NCBI GenBank assembly: GCA_946480085.1
Contig: CAMLHZ010000005.1
Location: 62,001-126,000, forward strand
Direction: 5' to 3'
Source: an uncultured Flavobacteriales bacterium
Lineage (GTDB): Bacteria > Bacteroidota > Bacteroidia > Flavobacteriales > Crocinitomicaceae
DNA: 64,000 nucleotides
In this document: one piece after another, positions 1 through 7,259 of the stretch
Position numbering within the stretch: position 1 is the stretch's first letter
Layout: each line of letters opens with the position of its first letter
The notes under the pieces: generated by a model
What the model saw: the letters and a program-made list of their open reading frames with translations, nothing else
Databases searched by the model: none
Told to the model about the DNA's origin: nothing
Made by a program: the position numbers and the translations under genes

Positions 1-1
1 A

Positions 2-289
2 GATGATGAATTTCTGGATTTACTTCAAAAAGTATTAAAAAAAGAAAATGTCAAGAAAAGGGATTTTCTGAAAGCAGTTTCTCAAAGTACGAGGTCAGGT
101 AAAATATGGCATATTAAATATGACTTCACTTTTAATGAAATAAAGTACAGTGTAAGCAGTCTTGGGTTAAGAATTTATCATTCCAAAGTAAAAAGAGGCA
201 AAAAGAAGCTTAGAAAAGAATACTTCACTCAAAAAGAGGTCACAAAATATGTCAAATCACTTCCCGCGCTCAAAATGAGTTGGGGTTAG
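2..289 (+). CDS. C-terminal part of an unrecognised protein, cut by the window edge
   Basis: The frame beginning at base 2 is open from the window edge to a TAG at 287-289, giving 95 lysine-rich residues that end in PALKMSWG. No family is recognised and no function is proposed. The start lies outside the window. It is on the same strand as the next gene, about 38 bases upstream of it. That it is a gene tail rests only on the uninterrupted frame and its codon use, which resembles the neighbours. Confidence 0.5.
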   Translation, partial: DDEFLDLLQKVLKKENVKKRDFLKAVSQSTRSGKIWHIKYDFTFNEIKYSVSSLGLRIYHSKVKRGKKKLRKEYFTQKEVTKYVKSLPALKMSWG

Positions 290-327
290 TTACTCATCAT
301 TCATAATTAGTAATTTGTATTTAATTC

Positions 328-708
328 ATGAGCAGACTTCAAGACTTCCTAAATCAACTTTCCGATTGGGAATTGGTAAACTTCCGCAAGTACCGATATG
401 ATCAGTTCATCAAGAATTCTCAGCAACGTATTGATGACGAAATTCAAAAAAGAAATCTGAATCTTGAAGCTGTAAAATTTGATGGAAATGATGAACCATT
501 GAGTTGTCCACGCTGTCTTTCCTCAAAGTACTACGATTCAACGGAAGTAGAGACTATTACGTACAGTTATGCCTCGGTTGATTTGGAGGTTGATGTCAGA
601 ACTTGCCTGGTTTGTCTTTATTCCGGAAAAACGCAAGAAACCAATTCAAAAGAAAAGTTGGTTGGACCTGTTGGATTCCTCAGCCGTTTAATGAATCGAA
701 AAAAATGA
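328..708 (+). CDS. Hypothetical protein with a four-cysteine zinc-ribbon-like core
   Basis: This encodes 126 residues with no signal peptide. An N-terminal helical stretch (about 1-45) is followed by two CxxC pairs, Cys60/Cys63 (CPRC) and Cys93/Cys96 (CLVC), spaced as in a zinc ribbon; metal binding is inferred. The stop codon overlaps the ATG of the next small membrane-protein gene in an ATGA, so the two are probably translated together. No named family is recognised. A nucleic-acid or protein-binding role would be typical for a ribbon but cannot be shown. Confidence 0.65.
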   Translation: MSRLQDFLNQLSDWELVNFRKYRYDQFIKNSQQRIDDEIQKRNLNLEAVKFDGNDEPLSCPRCLSSKYYDSTEVETITYSYASVDLEVDVRTCLVCLYSGKTQETNSKEKLVGPVGFLSRLMNRKK

Positions 709-863
709 AACTATCTGTTAATGCTTGGCCAAAGGGAGAAGAGACATTTTCCTCAACTTTAATAATCGGACCTTATTTTTTGATTGCTACATGTGCAGTT
801 GTTCTTCTGGTTCTAACAGTCATATTTTTGATTCGGAAAAGAAAAAAACGAAGAATTGAATAA
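705..863 (+). CDS. Small single-pass membrane protein
   Basis: This encodes 52 residues, starting at the ATG of an ATGA overlap with the upstream zinc-ribbon gene. A longer upstream start in the same frame would run deep into that gene and is rejected. Residues about 18-40 form one hydrophobic membrane segment (IIGPYFLIATCAVVLLVL), followed by a strongly basic tail (RKRKKRR). This suggests an N-out, C-in orientation by the positive-inside rule. Function is unknown; the coupling suggests it works with the zinc-ribbon protein. Confidence 0.5.
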   Translation: MKLSVNAWPKGEETFSSTLIIGPYFLIATCAVVLLVLTVIFLIRKRKKRRIE

Positions 864-945
864 GTTGGAATTAGTAACTGATCATTCATAACTCATAACT
901 AGTCATTCGTAATTAGTCATTCACATGTAACTTTCTCTCATATTT
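864..945. repeat. Intergenic string of ATTCATAACT/TAATTAGT-like words
   Basis: The spacer is built from near-repeats of a 7-10 base word (TTAGTAACTGATCATTCATA, ACTCATAACT, AGTCATTCGTAAT). The same words fill the spacers at 290-327, 2454-2505, 4345-4376 and 41286-41443. No gene or hairpin is seen. Confidence 0.5.
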
Positions 946-977
946 GCATTATCCCTTTTTCCGAAACACACTGCCTT

Positions 978-2453
978 ATGAAACACAACTTACTTTACAG
1001 ACTATTTTTCCTTTTTTGTGTTGGTTTAGGTTTGAACTCTTGTTCTGAAGATCAACCAAAGCAAACGTTTCAACTTCAGGAAAGAACGGATGTTTCTGAT
1101 AACAAATCGGAAGAAAAAGTTTCTCGTGATTTTGTGCGTTTTCCATCAAACGAAGTTAAACCAAATACAAACCAACCGGAAACGGCTTTTGTAACGCGTC
1201 TCGACGAACTATTTGCAGCTTACATTCCGAAAGATGAGGTGTTTACGATCAATCCGTTAGACGAATCATTTTTAACAACTGAAAACGGTACCCAGCTTTA
1301 TTTTCAATCGGAAAGTTTTCTAAGCGCTGCTGGAAAAGTTGTTACCGATTCTGTTGCTATTTCAGTAAAAGTTTTTGATGATTACATGGATTATGCAGCT
1401 GGTAATCTGGTTACTCAAACAACAAAAGATCAGTTTTTGCAAACTGGCGGAATGTTCCATCTGGCAGCAGAAGCGAATGGTGAAGAAGTTTTTCTTGATC
1501 CGAATTTACCTGCTCAAATCTCTATTCCACTGAAAGGTGAATATGAGTCTGCAATGCACAGTTATTATGGAGTAGAACATGAAGGAATGGTAAAATGGGT
1601 GGATACGAAAGATGCATTTCCAATGTATTCCAATTCCAAAAAAGTGGAATTTGGTAAGCCAGAGAAGAAGTTTCATTTGAGCATAAAAGCAGATGGCAAA
1701 GAGTCCGGAAAAGTCATTGAATCGTTCATTTCAAAGGAAACGGAGGAGAATTGGTTAGATTGGATGGAAAAACAAAATCTATCAGGTACAGAGTTAGAAA
1801 ACTATTTGTCGACAAGCAATCATTGGTTGAACCTAGACTTAAAGTTTGCCGAAGACGGCTCGATGGTTTATTTGTTCAACGAGCGTGAAGTTCCTCAAAA
1901 TGTTGTTTCTCAATTAGCTAAAGTTTTAGAGAAAGCTCCGGAGATCTTGTATGAAAGTACTGAAGGAGCTCAGTTTACAGACCGTTTTCATTTATTAGTG
2001 ACTGGAACTTATGACAAAGCCGAAAACACACATAATAAGCGTTCAGTGAAAAAATATGGAAGTCACAAATTCGAGAAAGTAGACACCCTAAGTGAAGACT
2101 TATTGAAAAACTATGTGTTAGAAGTGCGTTCTATGGGTTATTTGAATTGCGATGCGTTTCCTGATGGAGTCAAACCTCAAAAAGCACGGATTAAAGTTCC
2201 TGGCGAAATTAAAAATCCACGTGTTTGGGTGTTATTCACCGGAATTGCAGGAATAGTTCGTGGAATTTTGAAAGGGAATGACATCGAATTCATTGAAGTT
2301 CCTGTGGGGATGTCGGCTAAAATAGTTGCCATAGGAGAACGTGACGGAATTCCTGTAATGAGCGAAACTTTTTCTGTGTTCGAGAAAAATCAAACCATTT
2401 CTTCCGAGTTCACACGGTTTTCATACAATCAGTTAGAGAAAGTCTTTAAATAA
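978..2453 (+). CDS. Large hypothetical lipoprotein
   Basis: This encodes 491 residues. It starts with a lipoprotein signal peptide: a positive start, a hydrophobic core and a lipobox LNSC with the lipidated Cys at about residue 22, followed by charged residues. It is probably an outer-membrane or periplasmic lipoprotein. The body is soluble and beta-rich by composition, and I do not recognise a domain. The gene stands alone between two word-repeat spacers and points the same way as its neighbours. Function is unknown. Confidence 0.7.
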   Translation: MKHNLLYRLFFLFCVGLGLNSCSEDQPKQTFQLQERTDVSDNKSEEKVSRDFVRFPSNEVKPNTNQPETAFVTRLDELFAAYIPKDEVFTINPLDESFLTTENGTQLYFQSESFLSAAGKVVTDSVAISVKVFDDYMDYAAGNLVTQTTKDQFLQTGGMFHLAAEANGEEVFLDPNLPAQISIPLKGEYESAMHSYYGVEHEGMVKWVDTKDAFPMYSNSKKVEFGKPEKKFHLSIKADGKESGKVIESFISKETEENWLDWMEKQNLSGTELENYLSTSNHWLNLDLKFAEDGSMVYLFNEREVPQNVVSQLAKVLEKAPEILYESTEGAQFTDRFHLLVTGTYDKAENTHNKRSVKKYGSHKFEKVDTLSEDLLKNYVLEVRSMGYLNCDAFPDGVKPQKARIKVPGEIKNPRVWVLFTGIAGIVRGILKGNDIEFIEVPVGMSAKIVAIGERDGIPVMSETFSVFEKNQTISSEFTRFSYNQLEKVFK

Positions 2454-2505
2454 CTCATAACTCACAACTAGTCATTTGTAATTCGTCATTAGTAATCCGC
2501 ATTTA
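2454..2505. repeat. Intergenic word repeat, same family as 864-945
   Basis: The sequence after the stop codon repeats AACTCATAACTCACAACTAG and then CATTTGTAATTCGTCATTAG, the same degenerate words as in the spacer before the lipoprotein gene. Nothing else is seen in it. Confidence 0.45.
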
Positions 2506-2534
2506 TTACCTTTACTTATTCTCAAATCTGGTTT

Positions 2535-3209
2535 ATGTTAGTAGCCTACATTCTTGCACTTGCGCTCGGAATTCTTTTTAAAATGATGCATTGGCCATTT
2601 GCTTCGCACATTTTGTTGTTCAGTATTTTACTACCGACGATAGATGTATTGGTGCAGTTGATTCGTAAATCCGAAATAAAGGGTGGAAGAACGTTGGTTT
2701 CTCTTTCTGTTGCTGGTTTTTCCTTTTTCATTCTTTTCAAGTTGAAATACTGGCCAGGCGATATTATCATGTTTTTGTTTGCTATCGCACTAACTATTCC
2801 TTTTATCATTTGGTGCTTCGTACAGGGAATCCGTAAAATGACCGGACTTCGAATCTCGATTTGGATATTGTGCTTCGGATTTTCCATTTGGTTGGTTTCT
2901 ATGAGTAGATTAGAAACGCGTTTAACCTTTTTACGAGAGAATCCGGAAAATGCAAGCGACAAAATTCCTCCACATATCAGATATGAGATTGCATTTTTGT
3001 ACAATCAGCAACAAGATTATGACAAAGCAGAAAACATCCTGAAAATTGTCATTGCTGAGCAAGAGAACTATTTGTTGACAGATGATAGAGGCAGGGAGCA
3101 TCCAATGAAAAAAATGGCGGAAAGAAATCTGAAGAGACTGAGACCTAATTTGGAAAGCTTACAGCATCATGAATGGGTCGCTTTCGAATCTATTCAGGAA
3201 TATTATTGA
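2535..3209 (+). CDS. Polytopic membrane protein with two GldL-like FKxxxWP motifs and a TPR-like tail
   Basis: This encodes 224 residues with about four membrane segments in the first 125. Two helices carry FKMMHWPF (about 16-23) and FKLKYWPG (about 69-76). These match the Lys-His-Trp-Pro-Gly motif known from the gliding/T9SS motor protein GldL, though full GldL homology is not apparent. The soluble tail (about 145-224) contains a helix pair like one TPR unit (YEIAFLYNQQQDYDKAENIL). It lies 12 bases upstream of the membrane LuxR gene, so the two probably share a transcript. Function is unknown; a membrane sensor or partner of that regulator is an inference. Confidence 0.65.
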   Translation: MLVAYILALALGILFKMMHWPFASHILLFSILLPTIDVLVQLIRKSEIKGGRTLVSLSVAGFSFFILFKLKYWPGDIIMFLFAIALTIPFIIWCFVQGIRKMTGLRISIWILCFGFSIWLVSMSRLETRLTFLRENPENASDKIPPHIRYEIAFLYNQQQDYDKAENILKIVIAEQENYLLTDDRGREHPMKKMAERNLKRLRPNLESLQHHEWVAFESIQEYY

Positions 3210-3221
3210 TAAGAACTCACA

Positions 3222-3689
3222 ATGCTTAAGCGAATTCCATATTCTACAAAACAGATCTTGCTTTTTGGGATTTCACTAGCCGCTTTATTGTTCTTTCTCC
3301 GTTGGATGGAATTCCGGTTTCTGATGCTTCACCATTCCACTGAAATTTATGTTGGTATTATTGCTTTGATTTTTACCGGACTGGGAATTTGGCTGGCGTT
3401 AAGTTTGGCAAAACCGAAAACAGTAGTGGTGGAACGTTTGAAAGTGGTCGAGAAATCGACTAGTTTTATTCGAAATGAAGCGTTGATAGAACAATTGGGA
3501 TTAAGCGCTAGAGAACAAGAAGTATTGCAATTGATGGCAGAAGGATTTTCAAACAATGAAATTGCTGAAAAGATGTTCGTATCGCTCAATACGGTAAAAA
3601 CACATTCATCGAATCTGTTTTCAAAACTAGATGTCAATCGCAGAACTCAAGCCGTGGATTATGCGAAGAAAAACAGATTAATTTCTTAA
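3222..3689 (+). CDS. Membrane-anchored LuxR-type transcriptional regulator
   Basis: This encodes 155 residues. Two membrane helices (about 11-28 and 41-63) are followed by a short linker and a LuxR-type helix-turn-helix at about 92-150, with the expected signature LSAREQEVLQLMAEGFSNNE and then NTVKTHSSNLFSKL. There is no receiver domain, so activation is probably not by classical phosphorelay. It sits 12 bases after the WPG-motif membrane protein, which suggests a two-gene membrane signalling unit. DNA binding from a membrane-tethered state is the likely mode; the target genes are unknown. Confidence 0.75.
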   Translation: MLKRIPYSTKQILLFGISLAALLFFLRWMEFRFLMLHHSTEIYVGIIALIFTGLGIWLALSLAKPKTVVVERLKVVEKSTSFIRNEALIEQLGLSAREQEVLQLMAEGFSNNEIAEKMFVSLNTVKTHSSNLFSKLDVNRRTQAVDYAKKNRLIS

Positions 3690-3768
3690 TTTGGATAAAA
3701 TCACCCGAAAGTATGAGTCCGAAACAGTTGGTATAACTGACTTTTGACGAAACTTAAAAAATAAAAGT

Positions 3769-4344
3769 ATGAGAAGAAATGTATTGGTATTTGGCGTTAT
3801 TTCGGGATTGATTTCGGCAATTTGGTTCTGTTTTGCAATTAGCTTTTTAGATCACAGTAACCCTGATTCACTCAACACAGGAATGATCCTTGGATATTCC
3901 GCAATGTTGGTTTCAAATATTTTTCTGTTTATCGGAGTTCGAAACTACCGCGATAAGTTCAATGAAGGCGTCATCACGTTTGGAAAAGCGCTTGGAGTTG
4001 GCTTATTGATCGCTCTTGTAGCAGCTACGTTTTATGTGGTATCGTGGGAAATTTATTACTTCGGATCCGACAGCGATTTCCTGGAAGTGTTCAAGGAATG
4101 TCAGTTAATGATGTGGAAGGAAGAAGGTTTGAGTGATGCTCAAATTGCGAAGGAATTAAAGAGTTTCAATGAGTTTGCGGTAAGCTATCAGAATCCTTTT
4201 TTCAATTCCTTGGTAACCTACATGGAAATTCTTCCGGTTGGTGTTTTATGCGCCTTAATTACGGCAGTTATCGTTCGTAGAAAAGTAAAAAAACAACCAG
4301 AGATTCAGGTGATTCAGGATCCAAACGATTTCTCTTCACTTTAA
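3769..4344 (+). CDS. DUF4199 family membrane protein
   Basis: This encodes 191 residues with four membrane helices (about 5-27, 38-58, 72-95 and 145-168) and a soluble loop between the third and fourth. The start (RNVLVFGVISGLISAIW), the FGKALGVGLLIAL segment and the basic C-terminus fit DUF4199, a family common in Bacteroidota and without known function. It is followed by a word-repeat spacer and a DUF1801 gene on the same strand. Confidence 0.7.
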   Translation: MRRNVLVFGVISGLISAIWFCFAISFLDHSNPDSLNTGMILGYSAMLVSNIFLFIGVRNYRDKFNEGVITFGKALGVGLLIALVAATFYVVSWEIYYFGSDSDFLEVFKECQLMMWKEEGLSDAQIAKELKSFNEFAVSYQNPFFNSLVTYMEILPVGVLCALITAVIVRRKVKKQPEIQVIQDPNDFSSL

Positions 4345-4376
4345 ACTCATAACTCATAATTCATCACTCAAAAAAA

Positions 4377-4778
4377 ATGGCTTTAGCAGTAGTTAAAACG
4401 AAACCAACGGGCGATAGCGCTTTAGAGTTTATTCAGAAAGTAGAAAGCGAACAAAAGCGAAACGACAGTTTGGTGATTTTGGAATACATGAAAAAAGTTT
4501 CGAAACAAGAACCTGTGTTGTGGGGACCATCGTTGATCGGTTTTGGATACAAGATTGTGAAAAGTCCATCGGGTAGAGAAGTGGAATGGTTTGATATTGG
4601 ATTTTCACCGCGAAAAGCAAATCTTTCCTTGTATGTGAAAGGTTCCATTTTACAAGATGCGGAACGAATGTCAAAGCTTGGAAAACACAAGACTGGTTCT
4701 GGCTGTTTGTACATCAATAAATTGGCAGATATTGACATGGACGTTTTGAAATCGATCATCGATGACACACTGAAATAA
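4377..4778 (+). CDS. DUF1801 domain protein
   Basis: This encodes 133 soluble residues. The pattern LxWGPSLIGFGYKxxxSPSGREVEWFxIGFSPRKxNLSLY and a later HKTGSGCLYINKL segment are typical of DUF1801 (YdhG-like fold). The biochemical role is unknown, though structures resemble small iron or ligand-binding folds. It ends 8 bases before the next exported-protein gene and lies near an MmcQ/YjbR gene, another small protein of related size. Confidence 0.75.
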   Translation: MALAVVKTKPTGDSALEFIQKVESEQKRNDSLVILEYMKKVSKQEPVLWGPSLIGFGYKIVKSPSGREVEWFDIGFSPRKANLSLYVKGSILQDAERMSKLGKHKTGSGCLYINKLADIDMDVLKSIIDDTLK

Positions 4779-4786
4779 TTGAAATA

Positions 4787-5368
4787 GTGAAACCGATACT
4801 TCTGTTTCTTTCTTTAGCGATTACTTCTTTGGGATTTTCTCAAAAAGATACGGTGTATCGGTTTCTTACCGGTGGATTTACAGCTGAATATGGTGATGAT
4901 TATTTTGCTTGGAACGGCGATACTGCATTTATAAGATATCTTCCTGTTGCTGGATGTGTGATTTCCGAGGAGTTGGAAGATAGTGTAATTCGATTTAACG
5001 GTGTAACAGATTCTTTACTGGTTATCCGTTTTGGTCCAACATGGCGAATGGATTATGAAAAGCAGCGAACAGAAAGAGCTGAACGCTACTTTAAAGTTTA
5101 CGATAGAGTTCGGTCTATTCTGATTCATCAGGATTTCATGAAAGAAAAACTGGCTGAATTGAAATTGGGTTATGACGATTTGCTCTTTGATTTTAAAGAA
5201 TCCAAACGAGAAGGTTGGACAACGGTTTTGATCAACCATGAAGTTTCTACAGATTATGGAGCCGAAAATTGGCAGCTGTATAAATTGGAAATGGAATTGA
5301 AGAAAATCAAGATTAAAATTAAAGAAGAAGATAAGTTCTTAAATTTCACCAAAGAAAACACGAAGTAA
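4787..5368 (+). CDS. Hypothetical exported protein
   Basis: This encodes 193 residues from a GTG start. A clear signal peptide (about 1-18, ending LGFSQ) predicts export to the periplasm or beyond. The C-terminal third is lysine/glutamate-rich and probably a coiled helix. No family is recognised. It lies 8 bases after the DUF1801 gene and directly abuts the MmcQ/YjbR gene (TAA then ATG with no gap), so the three are likely co-transcribed. Confidence 0.6.
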   Translation: MKPILLFLSLAITSLGFSQKDTVYRFLTGGFTAEYGDDYFAWNGDTAFIRYLPVAGCVISEELEDSVIRFNGVTDSLLVIRFGPTWRMDYEKQRTERAERYFKVYDRVRSILIHQDFMKEKLAELKLGYDDLLFDFKESKREGWTTVLINHEVSTDYGAENWQLYKLEMELKKIKIKIKEEDKFLNFTKENTK

Positions 5369-5710
5369 ATGCTACAAGAAATAAGAGATTATTGCCTGAA
5401 ATTAAAAGGTACTACGGAAGATATTAAGTGGGAAAACCATCTGTGTTTTTGTGTTGGAGAAAAAATGTATGTGGTCACTTCACCGGATGAAGTTCCTGTG
5501 AGCGCTTCGTTCAAAGCTTCTGACGAAGATTTTGAGGAGTTGATCACACGTGAGGGAATTATTCCTGCTCCCTACATGGCGCGAAACAAATGGGTGAAAG
5601 TGGATAATATTGAGCGCTTTTCCCTCGAAGAGTTTTCGCTCTATACTCAAAAGTCATATGAATTGGTGAAAAGTAAACTTCCTAAAAAACTACAAAACGA
5701 ATTTGCATAA
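5369..5710 (+). CDS. MmcQ/YjbR family DNA-binding-like protein
   Basis: This encodes 113 residues matching MmcQ/YjbR (DUF419): an N-terminal helix with CLKLKGTTEDIKWENHLCF, the strand VGEKMYVVT, and a C-terminal WVKVDNIERFSLEEF followed by a helix with YELVKSKLPKK. Members fold like the DNA-binding domain of transcription factors, but their role is largely undefined. The start codon abuts the stop of the preceding exported-protein gene. Confidence 0.8.
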   Translation: MLQEIRDYCLKLKGTTEDIKWENHLCFCVGEKMYVVTSPDEVPVSASFKASDEDFEELITREGIIPAPYMARNKWVKVDNIERFSLEEFSLYTQKSYELVKSKLPKKLQNEFA

Positions 5711-5760
5711 GAGAATGTATTCTATTTTAGTCGGAATTCAACATTATCTCAAATTCAGCT

Positions 5761-6342
5761 ATGACTATCAATCACATCAAATCGTTTATTCCGGGAGTTT
5801 GTCTTGCAGCTCTATTCCTGCTGCAAAGCTGTGCAGATTCCACTGAGGTTACTACAAATTCAAACGGAGAAAAGTCAGAAACAGTTTCCGGAAGTTCGAA
5901 ACGTTTTGAGGGAGCAACTGTCAGTAATGAAATGGCGCATTGGATTGGAACGTACCGCTTTACGGATTCCCCAATGACGAGTAGTTTGGAGTTTTATAAG
6001 ATTACTTCATCGTCAAATGCAATTGCAAATAGAATTATGCCGACTTATCCTGAAATGAAGCTGATTATTTTTGAGAAGAATTCAAAACTCGTAGGGCAAT
6101 TGTTATTAACGAATGTCCAGGAGGAACGAAATGTGAGTGTGGTAATTAATGGAACACCTTCTTCAATAGGTGTATATTTCGCTTCAAGTAACAATCTGAA
6201 TAAAGGTTTTGAAGAAAAAGGGGAGCTGTTGTTATCACTTAGGGAAGATAATGGAGTTTTAACAACTACATGGAAATCCTGGTATCCATTGAATGAACAT
6301 GAATCAATAACCTCGGGTTTCATAAAAGACGCAGTGAAATGA
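5761..6342 (+). CDS. Hypothetical lipoprotein
   Basis: This encodes 193 residues. A lipoprotein signal sequence ends in LQSC (Cys at about residue 24), followed by a Ser/Thr-rich linker and a beta-rich domain. A motif such as GTYRFTDSPMTSSLEFYKI is visible, but no family is recognised. It is 48 bases upstream of a second lipoprotein gene. Function is unknown. Confidence 0.6.
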   Translation: MTINHIKSFIPGVCLAALFLLQSCADSTEVTTNSNGEKSETVSGSSKRFEGATVSNEMAHWIGTYRFTDSPMTSSLEFYKITSSSNAIANRIMPTYPEMKLIIFEKNSKLVGQLLLTNVQEERNVSVVINGTPSSIGVYFASSNNLNKGFEEKGELLLSLREDNGVLTTTWKSWYPLNEHESITSGFIKDAVK

Positions 6343-6390
6343 TTTTTTGTAATCAATTTGCAAAAACGACTTATACCACAAACTGAAACT

Positions 6391-7050
6391 ATGAAAACGA
6401 TCTATTTTTTTCTTGTAGTACTTCTGCTCACTTCTTGCGGAGATAACGGGAAATCAATTGGTAAAATGAATTTGTTTGGATCAGCTGAAAAACATCAGAA
6501 TCAATCGCCAAAACCGGAGGTGGAGGACGAACGTACCAAAGAGGAGCGTGAACGCGACAGCATTCGAATTAGAAATTATGTAAACCTCTATAAAGTAGTA
6601 GACAGCGCGGTTGTAATTGACCCCAAACAAATAGGGAAAATTCCTTTTGATACGATTAAATTCAACAAAGCAGTAGCCTATTCCTATGACGGTTCGCACG
6701 AACGAATTCGTATTGTTTCACTGGGAGATGAAGAAGGTTATCCATCTCAGACTATTGATTTCCAGAAAGCCTTAACGCAGGCGCAGGTAAACAAGATCTT
6801 ACCATTGTTTGCAAAAAGAAGCACCTACGATCCAATGAAGTCGTTTGGCTGTTTTGAACCTCGCTTCGCTATTGTGCTTTATAATGGAAGGGAAGCAGTG
6901 ATGCAGTTGTCCATTTGTTTGGATTGCAATAATTTGGGAGTCAATCCGGATATCAAAGAAAACCGCAGTGGATTTTCGTCAAAAGGTAGAAAAGAGATTA
7001 TCGCATTTTGCAGAGAACTCGGTTTTCCATATGGTGAGTTGGAGCAGTAA
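6391..7050 (+). CDS. Hypothetical lipoprotein
   Basis: This encodes 219 residues from the ATG at 6391. An earlier in-frame start at 6358 is rejected because the signal peptide begins at the later Met. The lipobox is LTSC (Cys at about residue 17), followed by a highly charged linker (EDERTKEERERDS). The C-terminal half has three cysteines, including CLDC, which may form disulfides or bind metal. No family is recognised. Confidence 0.6.
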   Translation: MKTIYFFLVVLLLTSCGDNGKSIGKMNLFGSAEKHQNQSPKPEVEDERTKEERERDSIRIRNYVNLYKVVDSAVVIDPKQIGKIPFDTIKFNKAVAYSYDGSHERIRIVSLGDEEGYPSQTIDFQKALTQAQVNKILPLFAKRSTYDPMKSFGCFEPRFAIVLYNGREAVMQLSICLDCNNLGVNPDIKENRSGFSSKGRKEIIAFCRELGFPYGELEQ

Positions 7051-7259
7051 TGAAATAACTTCTTCTTGAATCTGTTAGTTTTCAACAGCCATATCATTTG
7101 ATTAAGTCGTTTGAAAACCCATGTTTTTTTGAATGTTAGGATAAAATTAAATCACTGACTGTTTAATTTATAACAGCTTATTGATATTGGTGTGAAGATT
7201 TGGTTTGGACAAAAAGCTTATTTTTCGTAATATAGCGCCGAAACTATTAAACTCACTCA

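Noticed and set aside
603..863. Longer start for the small membrane protein
   Set aside because: It would overlap the zinc-ribbon gene by 106 bases, while the ATG in the ATGA overlap at 705 gives a complete membrane protein.
7184..7240. Promoter for the metalloprotease with TATTTTTC and an upstream TTTG
   Set aside because: The spacing (about 12 or 16 bases) and the last base of the -7 box do not fit the consensus.
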